DNA of 64,000 nucleotides. Source: Neisseriaceae bacterium (GTDB taxonomy: Bacteria > Pseudomonadota > Gammaproteobacteria > Burkholderiales > Neisseriaceae). The notes under the pieces are model-generated. The model saw nothing but the letters and a program-made list of their open reading frames with translations. It made no database searches and was not told the origin of the DNA. Position numbers and translations under genes: made by a program. The stretch is taken from positions 124,001-188,000 of the forward strand of contig JAGBKK010000024.1 of assembly GCA_017934045.1 (NCBI GenBank), given 5' to 3'. Shown here one piece after another: positions 24,816-33,029 of this stretch (positions are counted from its first letter, which is position 1; each line of letters opens with the position of its first letter).

Positions 24816-24840
24816 GCGTTTTCAGGCTGCCTGAACAATA

Positions 24841-24876
24841 AAAAACAGACTTGATTTTAAAACCAAGTCTGTTTTG
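24841..24876 (-). terminator. Terminator of aqpZ
   Basis: AACAGACTTG and CAAGTCTGTT form a stem around an AT-rich loop. The T run lies on the minus-strand side, 14 bp behind the aqpZ stop. Confidence 0.8.
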
Positions 24877-24889
24877 TTAAGTTCAACAA

Positions 24890-25564
24890 TCAATCTTCGC
24901 TATCGATGATTTTCCAAGCAAGTGCCGCTAATGCACCGCCTACAAATGGACCAACAATGAAAATCCACACATTTGCCAGAGCCGTTCCGCCTTGAAATAC
25001 CGCAGGCGCAATGGAGCGAGCAGGATTAACCGAAGTACCTGTGTAACGAATGCACACCAAATGCACCAAAATCAATGCCAAGCCAATCGCCAAACCTGCC
25101 AAGTTGTTGGTTGCTCCGTTGGCTTTGGCAGTTGCACCCAACACCACCAAAACAAACACAAAAGTGAAAACCACTTCTGCCAATAAGCCGCCAATCACCG
25201 ACACGCCTTGTTGCAAGTCATTCGCCCCAGTGCCTGTTAAACCATCAACATTGGCGGTTAGGGCAAACAATAAAGCAGAACCAATAAACGCACCAATCAC
25301 TTGGAAAACCATATACATTACTGCGTCTTTGGCATCCATTCTGCCGCTTAACAGCACGCCCAAAGTAATGGCAGGGTTAATATGGCAACCTGAAATACCG
25401 CCAATGGTGTAAGCCATTGCCACCACCGACAAACCAAACGCCATCGAAGTTGCCACCACCGAGGCAATGTTATTGACAGGGTCGCAACCCACACTCACCG
25501 CAACCCCACAACCCATCAGCACCAAAACCATTGTGCCGAACATTTCGGCTAAATATTTCTTCAT
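24890..25564 (-). CDS. aqpZ: Aquaporin Z-like water channel
   Basis: A 224-residue MIP-family channel with six membrane helices. The two NPA loops are GCHINPAITLG and SVNPARSIAP, the latter with the Arg of the selectivity filter. The small His-containing second-loop region and the absence of the long glycerol-channel loops favour AqpZ over GlpF. The ATG at 25564 (MKKYLAEMFGT) is chosen because AAGGAAA precedes it; the longer frame adds 18 atypical residues. It stands alone with its own terminator. Confidence 0.92.
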   Translation of the reverse strand: MKKYLAEMFGTMVLVLMGCGVAVSVGCDPVNNIASVVATSMAFGLSVVAMAYTIGGISGCHINPAITLGVLLSGRMDAKDAVMYMVFQVIGAFIGSALLFALTANVDGLTGTGANDLQQGVSVIGGLLAEVVFTFVFVLVVLGATAKANGATNNLAGLAIGLALILVHLVCIRYTGTSVNPARSIAPAVFQGGTALANVWIFIVGPFVGGALAALAWKIIDSED

Positions 25565-25693
25565 CAGAGTTTCCTTAATTAAGTTAAAAAGCGTGCTAAT
25601 GATAATCTTTTTTTTCAATAAAATAAAATAAAAATTAACACTTTTTTAGGTTGTATCAATATTTATTGATAAGTTAATGTTTTGATTCACGGT

Positions 25694-27469
25694 TTATTCC
25701 ACCCACCAATATTGAATTGCCCATTGTATGCCGCTAAATTGTTGTGGCAAAATTTCAGGCTGCCTGAAATTTTGTTTATAAATCATTAGATTATTTTTAC
25801 TATACCAATTAGGAACAACGATATATTTTCTGCGTAACACACGGTCTAATGCACGGCTTGCTGCGACTAATTCCGCACGATTTTGGGCAGATAAAAAATG
25901 CGGTAAGATTTTTTCCACCGCAGGGTCGCACACCCCTGCATAATTGCGTGTACCTTTGGTCTTGGCGGCAACACAACTGTGGTATTCTATTTGCTCGTTG
26001 CCAGGGCTTAATGAGTTGGCATAATTGGCAATGATAATATCATAATCAAAATCGTTGCTTCGCCTTTGAAACAAGGCAGTGTCGGTTACACGGATATTGA
26101 GTGTAATGCTGATTTTTTGCAAATCTCGCCGCCATTTAGCGGTGGTGCGTTCAAAAGCTTTGGTATAAGTTAAAAATTCTAATTCAATTTTTTTGCCGTT
26201 TTTGTCTAACAACACACCGTCTTGATATTGATAGCCAGCATTAAGCAATAAATTGCGTGCCGCAATTAAATTAGGACGAATACCTTTTTCAGGGTGCGTC
26301 GTGGGCGGTGAAATGGGCGGTGTGGTGAAAATATCCGCGGGCAAATGTTCTTTAACCGATTGTAATATTTGCAATTCTTGTTTTTCAGGCAGCCTTTTTG
26401 CCGCTAATTCGGTGTTGGTAAAAAAACTGTCATCGCGTGTGTATAAACCGTAAAACGACATACGATTGACCGTTTCAAAATCAAAAGCCAACACCAAAGC
26501 ACGCCGTAGCGTTTCGTCCTGCAAAATGGGACGGCGTAAATTCATCACAAAACCTTGCATACCAGCATTATTGTGGTGGGGAAAACTTTTGCGGATAAAC
26601 TTTTGTTTTTTCAAAATTTTATCCGAATATGCTCTTGCCCACAGGCGTGCCACATTTTCCTGCAAAATATCGTATTCACCTGCTTTCAAAGCTTCTACGC
26701 GTGCGGTTTCGTCCAAGTAATATTTAAAACGAATAATGTCAAAATTAAACGCCCCTTTGCGAGACGGCAAATCTTTTGCCCAATAATTTTTATCGCGTTC
26801 AAACTCACTCAAACGCCCATTTACCGTGCGTTTTAAGCGATACGCCCCAGAGCCAATCGGCACGGCATTGCCGTCTTTTAAGCCATTGGGAAAACTTTTG
26901 TGCGAAAACACAGGCAACTGCCCTAAAATCAAATGCAATTCCGCATTTTTTTCTTTGAAATCAAAACGAACGGTGTGATTATCAACCGCCGTAATCTTTT
27001 TCACACCGCCCCAATACAGGCGGTAAAACGGCGTTGCCAAAGAATCTTCGGTGAGTGTTTTGAATGAAAAAACAACATCTTCGGCAAGCACAGGGTCGCC
27101 ATTGTGAAAGCGTGCTTTTTCGTTAATGTGAAACAAAACCGACAAACCGTCATCAGATAAGTGAATATCATCAGCAATCAAGCCATACAGCGAAAACGCC
27201 TCATCATCGCTTTGTGTCATCAGTGTATCCAAGGTTAGCATAGAAATGCCCACTTCATGCTCGCCTTTTAAGGTAAAGGGATTTAAAGAATCAAAGCCCC
27301 CTGTCATAGGAAAAGTTGCCGTGCCACCTTTGGGGGCGTTGGGGTTGGCGTATTCAAAATGCGTAAAATTGGGCGGATATTTCGGCGTATCACCTAATGC
27401 CACCGCATAATCGGCTTGGGCATAAGTTGCATAAGCCATTAACAAGAAAAGAAGAATATTTTTCATCAT
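25694..27469 (-). CDS. Peptide ABC transporter substrate-binding protein (YejA-like), orphan
   Basis: A 591-residue periplasmic SBP_bac_5 protein. It has a signal peptide ending at TYAQA, then ALGDTPKYPPNFTHFEYANPNAPKGGTATF, the typical YejA-like opening. Conserved parts include FHINEKARFHNGDPVLAEDVVFSF and GSGAYRLK. YejA-type proteins bind peptides (microcin C or murein-derived peptides in other species). No permease or ATPase gene is adjacent, so it must work with a transporter encoded elsewhere. DUS occur in the gene (near 25757 and 26386), and a DUS pair with a small palindrome lies upstream of its start. Confidence 0.88.
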   Translation of the reverse strand: MMKNILLFLLMAYATYAQADYAVALGDTPKYPPNFTHFEYANPNAPKGGTATFPMTGGFDSLNPFTLKGEHEVGISMLTLDTLMTQSDDEAFSLYGLIADDIHLSDDGLSVLFHINEKARFHNGDPVLAEDVVFSFKTLTEDSLATPFYRLYWGGVKKITAVDNHTVRFDFKEKNAELHLILGQLPVFSHKSFPNGLKDGNAVPIGSGAYRLKRTVNGRLSEFERDKNYWAKDLPSRKGAFNFDIIRFKYYLDETARVEALKAGEYDILQENVARLWARAYSDKILKKQKFIRKSFPHHNNAGMQGFVMNLRRPILQDETLRRALVLAFDFETVNRMSFYGLYTRDDSFFTNTELAAKRLPEKQELQILQSVKEHLPADIFTTPPISPPTTHPEKGIRPNLIAARNLLLNAGYQYQDGVLLDKNGKKIELEFLTYTKAFERTTAKWRRDLQKISITLNIRVTDTALFQRRSNDFDYDIIIANYANSLSPGNEQIEYHSCVAAKTKGTRNYAGVCDPAVEKILPHFLSAQNRAELVAASRALDRVLRRKYIVVPNWYSKNNLMIYKQNFRQPEILPQQFSGIQWAIQYWWVE

Positions 27470-27634
27470 CGTGATTGATTTCAGGCTGCCTGAAAGAGAA
27501 TAGTATTGTACTATTACGGCTTAATCAACCCACAATTTCAGGCAGCCTGAAACATACACGCTTGTTTGAAAATATGCGATAATACGCAGATTTTTTAAGA
27601 ACACTGCCACTTACGGCACGCAACGGAGCAGAAA

Positions 27635-28300
27635 ATGGATTTTGAACGCGCTCGCTATAATATGGTTGAACAACAAATTCGTCCTTGGGATGTGTTGGAT
27701 TTTAAATTATTAGATGTCTTGCAAGAATTGCCACGCGAAGAATTTGTTACCGAAGAACAAAAACCTTACGCATACGCCGATATGCACTTGGCGTTACCCA
27801 ATCACTCGTTAATGTTAGAACCCAAATTGGTGGCACGACTGGTGCAGGCTTTGGATTTGCAAGAAACCGACAGCGTTTTGGAAATCGGCACAGGTGGCGG
27901 TTATGCCACGGCGGTGATGGCAAAAATGGCAGGCAAAGTTACTTCAATCGACATTGACGGCGAACAGTCCAATCGTGCCGCTGCCGTTTTACAAAAATTA
28001 GGCATTAACAATGTGTCGTTTGAAGTGCGAGACGGCTTTGACGAAATGGCATACGGCAACGAAACTTACAACGCCATTTATATTGGTGCGTCCGTCAGCC
28101 AAATTCCCGATGTTTTGCGTTTGCGTTTAGCCACAGGCGGACGATTGGTAACCGTTTTAGGTTCATCGCCTGTTAAACGCGCCGTTTTACTCACGCTGGA
28201 AAAAGACGGCAGTTTCTCGCGTAAAGTGTTGTTTGATACCGATATTCCAGGTTTGATTGAAGGCAAACAATCCTTGGCAAATCAAACATTTGTATTCTAA
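27635..28300 (+). CDS. pcm: Protein-L-isoaspartate O-methyltransferase family protein
   Basis: A 221-residue SAM methyltransferase. Motif I is VLEIGTGGGYATAVMA, followed by DIDGEQS. The N-terminal RYNMVEQQIRPWDVLD and PREEFV are typical of the PCMT family in beta-proteobacteria. PCMT repairs isoaspartyl residues in aged proteins. This short branch lacks some residues of the E. coli enzyme (such as the full THxxS loop), so the exact activity is uncertain. GGAG precedes the ATG at 27635. It is followed by an inverted DUS terminator. Confidence 0.8.
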   Translation: MDFERARYNMVEQQIRPWDVLDFKLLDVLQELPREEFVTEEQKPYAYADMHLALPNHSLMLEPKLVARLVQALDLQETDSVLEIGTGGGYATAVMAKMAGKVTSIDIDGEQSNRAAAVLQKLGINNVSFEVRDGFDEMAYGNETYNAIYIGASVSQIPDVLRLRLATGGRLVTVLGSSPVKRAVLLTLEKDGSFSRKVLFDTDIPGLIEGKQSLANQTFVF

Positions 28301-28308
28301 ATTTATCG

Positions 28309-28342
28309 TTCAGGCTGCCTTTTTTCAGGCAGCCTGAATTTT
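28309..28342 (+). terminator. Inverted DUS terminator after pcm
   Basis: TTCAGGCTGCCT (28309-28320) and AGGCAGCCTGAA (28327-28338) form a perfect 12-bp stem around a TTTTTC loop, followed by TTTT. It is a clean example of a DUS pair as a terminator. Confidence 0.75.
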
Positions 28343-28353
28343 AAAATCACACC

Positions 28354-29094
28354 ATGCCGCGTTTTTACATTCCCAACTTATCCGAACAAAATATTTTGCC
28401 TGACACCGAACTGTGTTTCAGGCTGCCTGAAAATACCGTTCGTCATATCAATTCATTACGCTTGAAAAATGGCGAATGCATTACGCTGTTTGACGGCAAA
28501 GGCTATGAATATTCTGCCCGATTAAACATTCAAGGCAAAAACGCTTATTGTGCCGAAATATGGGAAAAAAACGCCGTTAGCCGCGAAAGCCCTTTGCATA
28601 TTGCGTTAATCCAAGCGGTTTCCACAGGTGAAAAAATGGATTTTACCGTGCAGAAAGCGGTTGAATTGGGCGTGAATGAAATTTATCCCGTTGTGTCTGC
28701 CCATTCATCAGTGCGTTTGAACAATGAACGGGCAGAAAAACGCCACCGCCGCTGGCAAGAAATTGCCATTTCCGCTTGCGAGCAATGCGGACGCAATCTT
28801 CTGCCCACCATTCACCCCATACAACCCTTATCCACACTATTGACCGCCCTACCCCAAGCCGACTTGCGTTTATTATTAGCCCCACAAGGCAGCCTGAAAC
28901 TACACGACATTCACAACGCTCCGCAACGCTTAACCATACTCATCGGTGCCGAAGGTGGATTTTCATCTGCCGAAATTGAATTAGCACAACAATCGAACTT
29001 TCAAGCCATTGTATTGGGCAAACGCATTTTACGCACCGAAACCGCAGGACTATCCACCATTGCCGCACTGCAAACATTGTGGGGCGATTTTTAA
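28354..29094 (+). CDS. rsmE: 16S rRNA (uracil-1498-N3)-methyltransferase RsmE
   Basis: A 246-residue SPOUT methyltransferase. It has an N-terminal PUA-like domain (PRFYIPNL...HINSLRLKNGECITLFDGKG), then the knotted catalytic domain with QAVSTGEKMDFTVQKAVELGV, CEQCGRN, IGAEGGFS and LGKRILRTETA. It methylates U1498 of 16S rRNA. Two DUS are translated inside (FRLPEN near residue 23; QGSLK near residue 178). The ATG at 28354 lies close behind the DUS hairpin. Confidence 0.94.
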   Translation: MPRFYIPNLSEQNILPDTELCFRLPENTVRHINSLRLKNGECITLFDGKGYEYSARLNIQGKNAYCAEIWEKNAVSRESPLHIALIQAVSTGEKMDFTVQKAVELGVNEIYPVVSAHSSVRLNNERAEKRHRRWQEIAISACEQCGRNLLPTIHPIQPLSTLLTALPQADLRLLLAPQGSLKLHDIHNAPQRLTILIGAEGGFSSAEIELAQQSNFQAIVLGKRILRTETAGLSTIAALQTLWGDF

Positions 29095-29108
29095 TCTATG
29101 CTGATTGA

Positions 29109-29214
29109 TATAGTCAATTCATACCAAAATTATGCAGCGTTGGTTCGCCTTGCCGTATTATTTATACTGTCTGCGACTCACCGCCTTACCTACTTTTGGT
29201 CTGAATTGACTATA
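29109..29214. mobile_element. Correia-like miniature element, TIR type 2 (copy C)
   Basis: 106 bp with inverted ends TATAGTCAATTCATACCA / TATAGTCAATTCAGACCA. The core TTCGCCTTGCCGTATTAT plus TATACTGTCTGCGACT is shared with type 1 copies and with the Neisseria Correia core. The rest of the 29095-29383 gap is AT-rich and holds the arsR promoter. Confidence 0.75.
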
Positions 29215-29341
29215 AAAAATTTCTAATAATTTCAATCTTCATTAAAATTTTTCATCATCAAATAAATGTCATTCATTGTGCAGTACAAAATAATGATAAA
29301 ATAGCAAACTACACCCAAGTCATAGTTAATGATAAAAATAC

Positions 29342-29370
29342 TTGACATTGTTTTAGAAATTGTTTATATT
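29342..29370 (+). promoter_or_regulatory. Promoter of the arsR-rhodanese operon
   Basis: TTGACA (29342-29347), 17-bp spacer, TATATT (29365-29370). The AGGA ribosome site touches the -10 box, so the transcript would start only about 7 nt before the ATG, giving a nearly leaderless message unless another promoter exists upstream. Confidence 0.65.
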
Positions 29371-29383
29371 AGGAAAAAACAAA

Positions 29384-29767
29384 ATGACAACACAGGAACA
29401 ACAAAAATTTTCTTTGGAAGAAAAATCGCAGACAGTAGCGGAATTTCTCAAAACATTAGGCAACACCAATCGGTTGCAAATTTTATGTTTATTACTGTCT
29501 AACGGCGAAATGTGTGTTACACACCTGCACGAAAATTTAGAAAATTTAAGCCAATCAGCGTTATCACAACACTTGGCAAAAATGCGGGAAGAAGGTATTT
29601 TATCATTTAGACGCGACGCACAAACACTGTACTACAAAATCAGCGATGAACGCGTTACTCAAGTGATGCAAACACTCAGAGAAATTTTTTGTCCTGTCAA
29701 ATTAGAGACATTAAACAATGACAGTACAAACCATCAATCCACAACAAGCCGCACAGTTAGTCAATAA
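29384..29767 (+). CDS. ArsR-family transcription regulator
   Basis: A 127-residue winged-helix repressor. The core is AEFLKTLGNTNRLQILCLLLSNGEMCVTHLHENLENLSQSALSQHLAKMREEGILSFRRDAQTLYYKIS. Cys in the recognition region (LCLL, MCVTHL) and Cys in FCPVK could sense sulfide, polysulfide or oxidants, as in BigR/SqrR regulators, but the position is not diagnostic. The ATG at 29384 has AGGA upstream. The last 50 bp overlap the start of the rhodanese gene in another frame, so the two are coupled. It probably represses its own operon. Confidence 0.85.
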   Translation: MTTQEQQKFSLEEKSQTVAEFLKTLGNTNRLQILCLLLSNGEMCVTHLHENLENLSQSALSQHLAKMREEGILSFRRDAQTLYYKISDERVTQVMQTLREIFCPVKLETLNNDSTNHQSTTSRTVSQ

Positions 29768-30233
29768 CGGTGCCATCATCATTGACATTCGCTCCAATGA
29801 TGAGTATGGACGCAAACACATCAGCGGAGCAAAATGTATTCCAGTCAGCGAACTTGCTGCGGACAAACTGCCTAATCACGCAGCCGTTATTTTTACCTGC
29901 TTATCAGGCTTACGAACACAAACCAATGCTCAAAATTTAGCCCAATGTGCTTGTAACTGTAACGAAGTTTATTTATTAGACGGCGGATTAAAAGCATGGG
30001 AAAACCATGGCTTACCCGTTGAAGGTAACGGCAAAGCCACGCTCGATATTATGCGACAAGTGCAAATCGGTGCAGGCAGCCTGATTTTAATCGGCGTGTT
30101 GTTGGGCTTTTTTGTTCATCAAGGTTTCTTTTTATTAAGCGGTTTTGTCGGTGCAGGCTTGTTGTTTGCAGGTCTCACAGGCTTTTGCGGCTTGGCAGTG
30201 TTGCTTGCCAAAATGCCGTGGAATAAAGCATAG
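29718..30233 (+). CDS. Rhodanese with C-terminal membrane domain (YgaP-like)
   Basis: 171 residues. The N-terminal rhodanese domain (residues 1-105) shows IIDIRSNDEYGRKHISGAKCIP and the active Cys in FTCLSGLRTQ, followed by LDGGLKAWENHGLPVE. The C-terminal part (115-170) holds two membrane helices, as in the E. coli inner-membrane rhodanese YgaP with its DUF2892 tail. It moves sulfane sulfur at the membrane. It overlaps the arsR gene by 50 bp and is followed by a separate DUF2892 gene. Confidence 0.88.
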   Translation: MTVQTINPQQAAQLVNNGAIIIDIRSNDEYGRKHISGAKCIPVSELAADKLPNHAAVIFTCLSGLRTQTNAQNLAQCACNCNEVYLLDGGLKAWENHGLPVEGNGKATLDIMRQVQIGAGSLILIGVLLGFFVHQGFFLLSGFVGAGLLFAGLTGFCGLAVLLAKMPWNKA

Positions 30234-30296
30234 TTTTTTTAACACAGGTTGTTTTTTACTTTCAGGCAGCCTGAAATGAGTAGTAAAGGAAAAATC

Positions 30297-30482
30297 ATGA
30301 AAGCAAATGTTGGCGGTATTGACCGCATTTTAAGAATCGTTGTAGGCATTGCCTTAATCGCCTTGGCATTAACAGGCGTGATTGGTGTTTGGGGCTGGAT
30401 TGGCGTAGTGCCATTGGCAACAGGTGCGGTTGGCTTCTGCCCATTGTATCCGTTGTTGAAAATCAACACCTGCAAAAAATAA
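30297..30482 (+). CDS. DUF2892 small membrane protein
   Basis: 61 residues: MKANVGGIDRILRIVVGIALIALALTG... and the typical end GFCPLYPLLKINTCKK. Two membrane helices with the conserved NVGxxDRxxR start and the GFCPLY motif. The ATG at 30297 follows AAAGGA; an earlier in-frame start would translate the DUS at 30260-30276. It is part of the sulfur/redox operon. The role of the family is unknown, but it is often next to rhodaneses. Confidence 0.85.
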   Translation: MKANVGGIDRILRIVVGIALIALALTGVIGVWGWIGVVPLATGAVGFCPLYPLLKINTCKK

Positions 30483-30494
30483 GGAGTGGGCAAT

Positions 30495-30851
30495 ATGCAA
30501 CACGATTATGTGGGTTTAACAGGCGAATTAAGCGGCAAATTAGCAGAAATTCGCAAAGAAATCCCTGACACCATGAAAGGTTTTGGGCAAATGGCACAAG
30601 CCGCTGCCACAGACGCAGCTTTAAGCCCCAAACAAAAAGAACTGATTGCCATTGGCATTGGCATTGCCGCTCGCTGTCAAGGCTGTTTGGCATTTCACGC
30701 CAAAGCGTTAGCCAAAATGGGTTGCACGCGTGCTGAATTTATGGAAATGCTGCAAGTATCCATTTATATGGGTGGTGGCCCATCTTTAATGACCGCCGCC
30801 GAAGCCCTAATGGCATACGAAGCCTTTGGTGGCGAAAAAGCCGCAGAATAA
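30495..30851 (+). CDS. Carboxymuconolactone decarboxylase / AhpD-like protein
   Basis: 118 residues of the CMD/AhpD superfamily with the redox motif CQGCLAFH (CxxC...H), as in AhpD-type disulfide reductases. It is helical throughout (SPKQKELIAIGIGIAARC; EFMEMLQVSIYMGGGPSLMTAAEAL). The start at 30495 is placed after AAGGAG (30480-30485). It is the last gene of the arsR-rhodanese-DUF2892 operon and ends at a strong terminator. A peroxide or sulfur-stress role is inferred. Confidence 0.85.
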   Translation: MQHDYVGLTGELSGKLAEIRKEIPDTMKGFGQMAQAAATDAALSPKQKELIAIGIGIAARCQGCLAFHAKALAKMGCTRAEFMEMLQVSIYMGGGPSLMTAAEALMAYEAFGGEKAAE

Positions 30852-30880
30852 ATAACAATCCCTATCTTTCTTCCCTTTTG

Positions 30881-30913
30881 CCCTTTCAGCCTGCCATGAA
30901 AGGGTTTTTTTTA
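30881..30913 (+). terminator. Terminator of the arsR-rhodanese operon
   Basis: CCCTTTCA and TGAAAGGG stem with eight T residues behind it. The loop (GCCTGCCA) resembles a damaged DUS. Confidence 0.85.
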
Positions 30914-30925
30914 ATCTCTCAATAT

Positions 30926-32146
30926 TTATTTAATCCCCATTGCTTTTTTAGCTTTTCTAAATAAATGGCGGTGTAATAATAAATACGCTAACCAGCCCAA
31001 TAAAATGCAAAAACTCATCATTGCCGATAGCGTTTCTGGGGTGTTGGCGTTTAATGCTCCTGCCAAAAATGACACAATGCCTGCAATGGCAAATTGTGTT
31101 GTGCCTAATACGGCAGAAGCAGCTCCTGATTTTTGACGAAATCGATCCATTGCCAATATGGTGGCGTTCGGTGCAATAAAGCCAATCATACCCATGGTCA
31201 TAAATAAACAGGCTTCAAATAATAAAAAGCCTAATTGTAAAAAACTCACAATAATCATTAAGATAACAAAAAATATCATTGCCAAAAAGGCGTATTGCAA
31301 TACCGTATAAGGTGATATTTTTTTCACAATTTTGGCGTTAATAATGGAAAATGTGGTTGAACCCAAGACATTGATTCCAAAAACCACACCAAATTGTTGT
31401 TGGCTTAAATGAAAATAATCCTGAAAAACAAATGACGCAGTGGTGATATAGGCAAATAATGAACTTAACGGCAAGGCAAAAGTTAAAACCAATATCATAA
31501 AACGGCTGTCTTTGATAATAGACGCGTAGTTTTTTAATACCGAAAGCAAATTAAATTGGCTATTGTTTTCAATTTTTGCGGTTTCAGGCAGCCCCCAAAT
31601 CATCATTGCCAATAACATTAAACCAAAAATGCCTAATAAGGCAAAAACCGCTTGCCACGGTGCATACTGCACAATGAGACTACCCACAGACGGTGCCAAC
31701 ATAGGGGCAAGCGAGCCAATCATCATCATAATCGCCATAACCGAAGCACCTTGTTTTATATCGAATTTGTCGTTGATAATCGCCCGAGCAATCACCACGC
31801 CTGCACAACCGCCCAAGGCTTGTAAAAAGCGAAATAAAACAAACAGATGAATGGAATTGACTGCTGCACAAGCAAAACTGGCAACAGTGTAAATAATAAT
31901 GCCAAAAATCAAAGGTTTACGCCGCCCTAACGCATCGCTAATCGGACCATACAGCAACTGTCCAAAGGCAAAAGCGACAAAAAACACGGTAATCGATAAT
32001 TGCACGGTAGATTGCGTGGTGGCAAAGGATTTTTGCACTGCCCCCATAGACGGCAAATACATATCGGTCGCCAATGGGGCTAACGCCGACATAAACGCCA
32101 AAATCCAAATCAAAATAAAATTGGACGATTTATTTATTTTCATCAT
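30926..32146 (-). CDS. Bcr/CflA family multidrug exporter
   Basis: A 406-residue major facilitator with 12 membrane helices. The opening ILAFMSALAPLATDMYLPSM and the loop GPISDALGRRKPLIFG (MFS motif A), followed by RFLQALGGCAGVVIARAI, are typical of Bcr/CflA proteins. These export drugs such as bicyclomycin or sulfonamides, or amino acid derivatives such as cysteine. ATGATG offers two starts. One partial DUS is translated (LPETAK region). An AGGTAGCCTGAAA variant DUS lies just upstream. Confidence 0.9.
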   Translation of the reverse strand: MMKINKSSNFILIWILAFMSALAPLATDMYLPSMGAVQKSFATTQSTVQLSITVFFVAFAFGQLLYGPISDALGRRKPLIFGIIIYTVASFACAAVNSIHLFVLFRFLQALGGCAGVVIARAIINDKFDIKQGASVMAIMMMIGSLAPMLAPSVGSLIVQYAPWQAVFALLGIFGLMLLAMMIWGLPETAKIENNSQFNLLSVLKNYASIIKDSRFMILVLTFALPLSSLFAYITTASFVFQDYFHLSQQQFGVVFGINVLGSTTFSIINAKIVKKISPYTVLQYAFLAMIFFVILMIIVSFLQLGFLLFEACLFMTMGMIGFIAPNATILAMDRFRQKSGAASAVLGTTQFAIAGIVSFLAGALNANTPETLSAMMSFCILLGWLAYLLLHRHLFRKAKKAMGIK

Positions 32147-32275
32147 ATTGTAACCTATTGTTTTAATTGTTTTTCAGGTAGCCTGAAATATGTATTTTAA
32201 GATTGTGTGCCAAACACAAAATGATGAAATCTTTTGAGCCAAAGTTTCAACCTGAAAGCGTGATGTTATTATAAA

Positions 32276-32310
32276 TAAAAAACACGGCGAAATGTAAGTG
32301 CCGCCGTGCT
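32276..32310 (-). terminator. Terminator of rpmE
   Basis: In the minus direction: CACGGCG / CGCCGTG stem followed by a T run (plus-strand A residues 32276-32282). Confidence 0.8.
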
Positions 32311-32330
32311 TTTGTAATATACAAAAAATT

Positions 32331-32546
32331 TTAGCGTTTGAACATATTGCCAAATTTTTGGTTAAATTTATCAACGCGACCTGTGCTATCGACAATTTTT
32401 TGTTTGCCTGTGTAGAATGGGTGGCATTCGGAACACACTTCCACATGGAATGTGTCTTTTTCCATTGCTGAACGCGTGGTAAATTGGTTGCCGCAAGAAC
32501 AAGTAACGGCAACATCGTGGTAATCTGGGTGAATATCTGTTTTCAT
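32331..32546 (-). CDS. rpmE: 50S ribosomal protein L31 (zinc-binding type)
   Basis: 71 residues: [22 protein letters not shown], later [15 protein letters not shown]. The four cysteines (CSC...CSEC) make it the zinc-containing C+ form, so no zinc-free paralogue feature is present here. The AAAGGA ribosome site is strong. It is a single gene with its own terminator. Confidence 0.97.
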   Translation of the reverse strand: MKTDIHPDYHDVAVTCSCGNQFTTRSAMEKDTFHVEVCSECHPFYTGKQKIVDSTGRVDKFNQKFGNMFKR

Positions 32547-32735
32547 CGTAAAATCCTTTAATAAAACGGGTGCAGGGATTGTGCCTACACTTCAATTCAA
32601 AAAATAAGCGAAAGATTATAATGCAAAATCATTAAACATTTCAAGCAATTTTTTCAGGCTGCCTGAATTATTCACACACGCCCCACAAAACCGCTATAAT
32701 ATTGCGTTTATGACTAATGAAATAAGGAGCAACCA

Positions 32736-32960
32736 ATGTTTCCCGAATACCGCGATTTAATCAGCCGTCTGAAAAACGAAGACGCTCATTTTGCTCGCCT
32801 TTTTGAAGAACACAACGATTTGGATCACGAAATTATCCGTTTAGAAAACGACCCAGTAACCAGCGGTTTAGATAAAATCGATGCACTCAAACGACAAAAA
32901 CTGCAATTAAAAGACCAAATGTACGAAATCTTGAAAAAAGCAGAGAGCGAGAGCAAATAA
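32736..32960 (+). CDS. YdcH-family (DUF465) small protein
   Basis: 74 residues, highly charged and helical: MFPEYRDLISRLKNEDAHFARLFEEHNDLDHEI and DALKRQKLQLKDQMYEILKKA, matching the YdcH/DUF465 pattern of a helical hairpin. Function unknown. AAGGAG precedes the ATG and a TATAAT lies at 32695-32700. A strong terminator follows. Confidence 0.88.
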   Translation: MFPEYRDLISRLKNEDAHFARLFEEHNDLDHEIIRLENDPVTSGLDKIDALKRQKLQLKDQMYEILKKAESESK

Positions 32961-32969
32961 CTTAAATCT

Positions 32970-32999
32970 CCGCCGTGTTTGATACGGCGGTTTCTTTAT
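32970..32999 (+). terminator. Terminator of the ydcH-like gene
   Basis: CCGCCGT-GTTTGAT-ACGGCGG stem followed by TTTCTTTATT. Confidence 0.85.
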
Positions 33000-33029
33000 T
33001 GATTGTCGTATTTTTCAGGCAGCCTGAAT

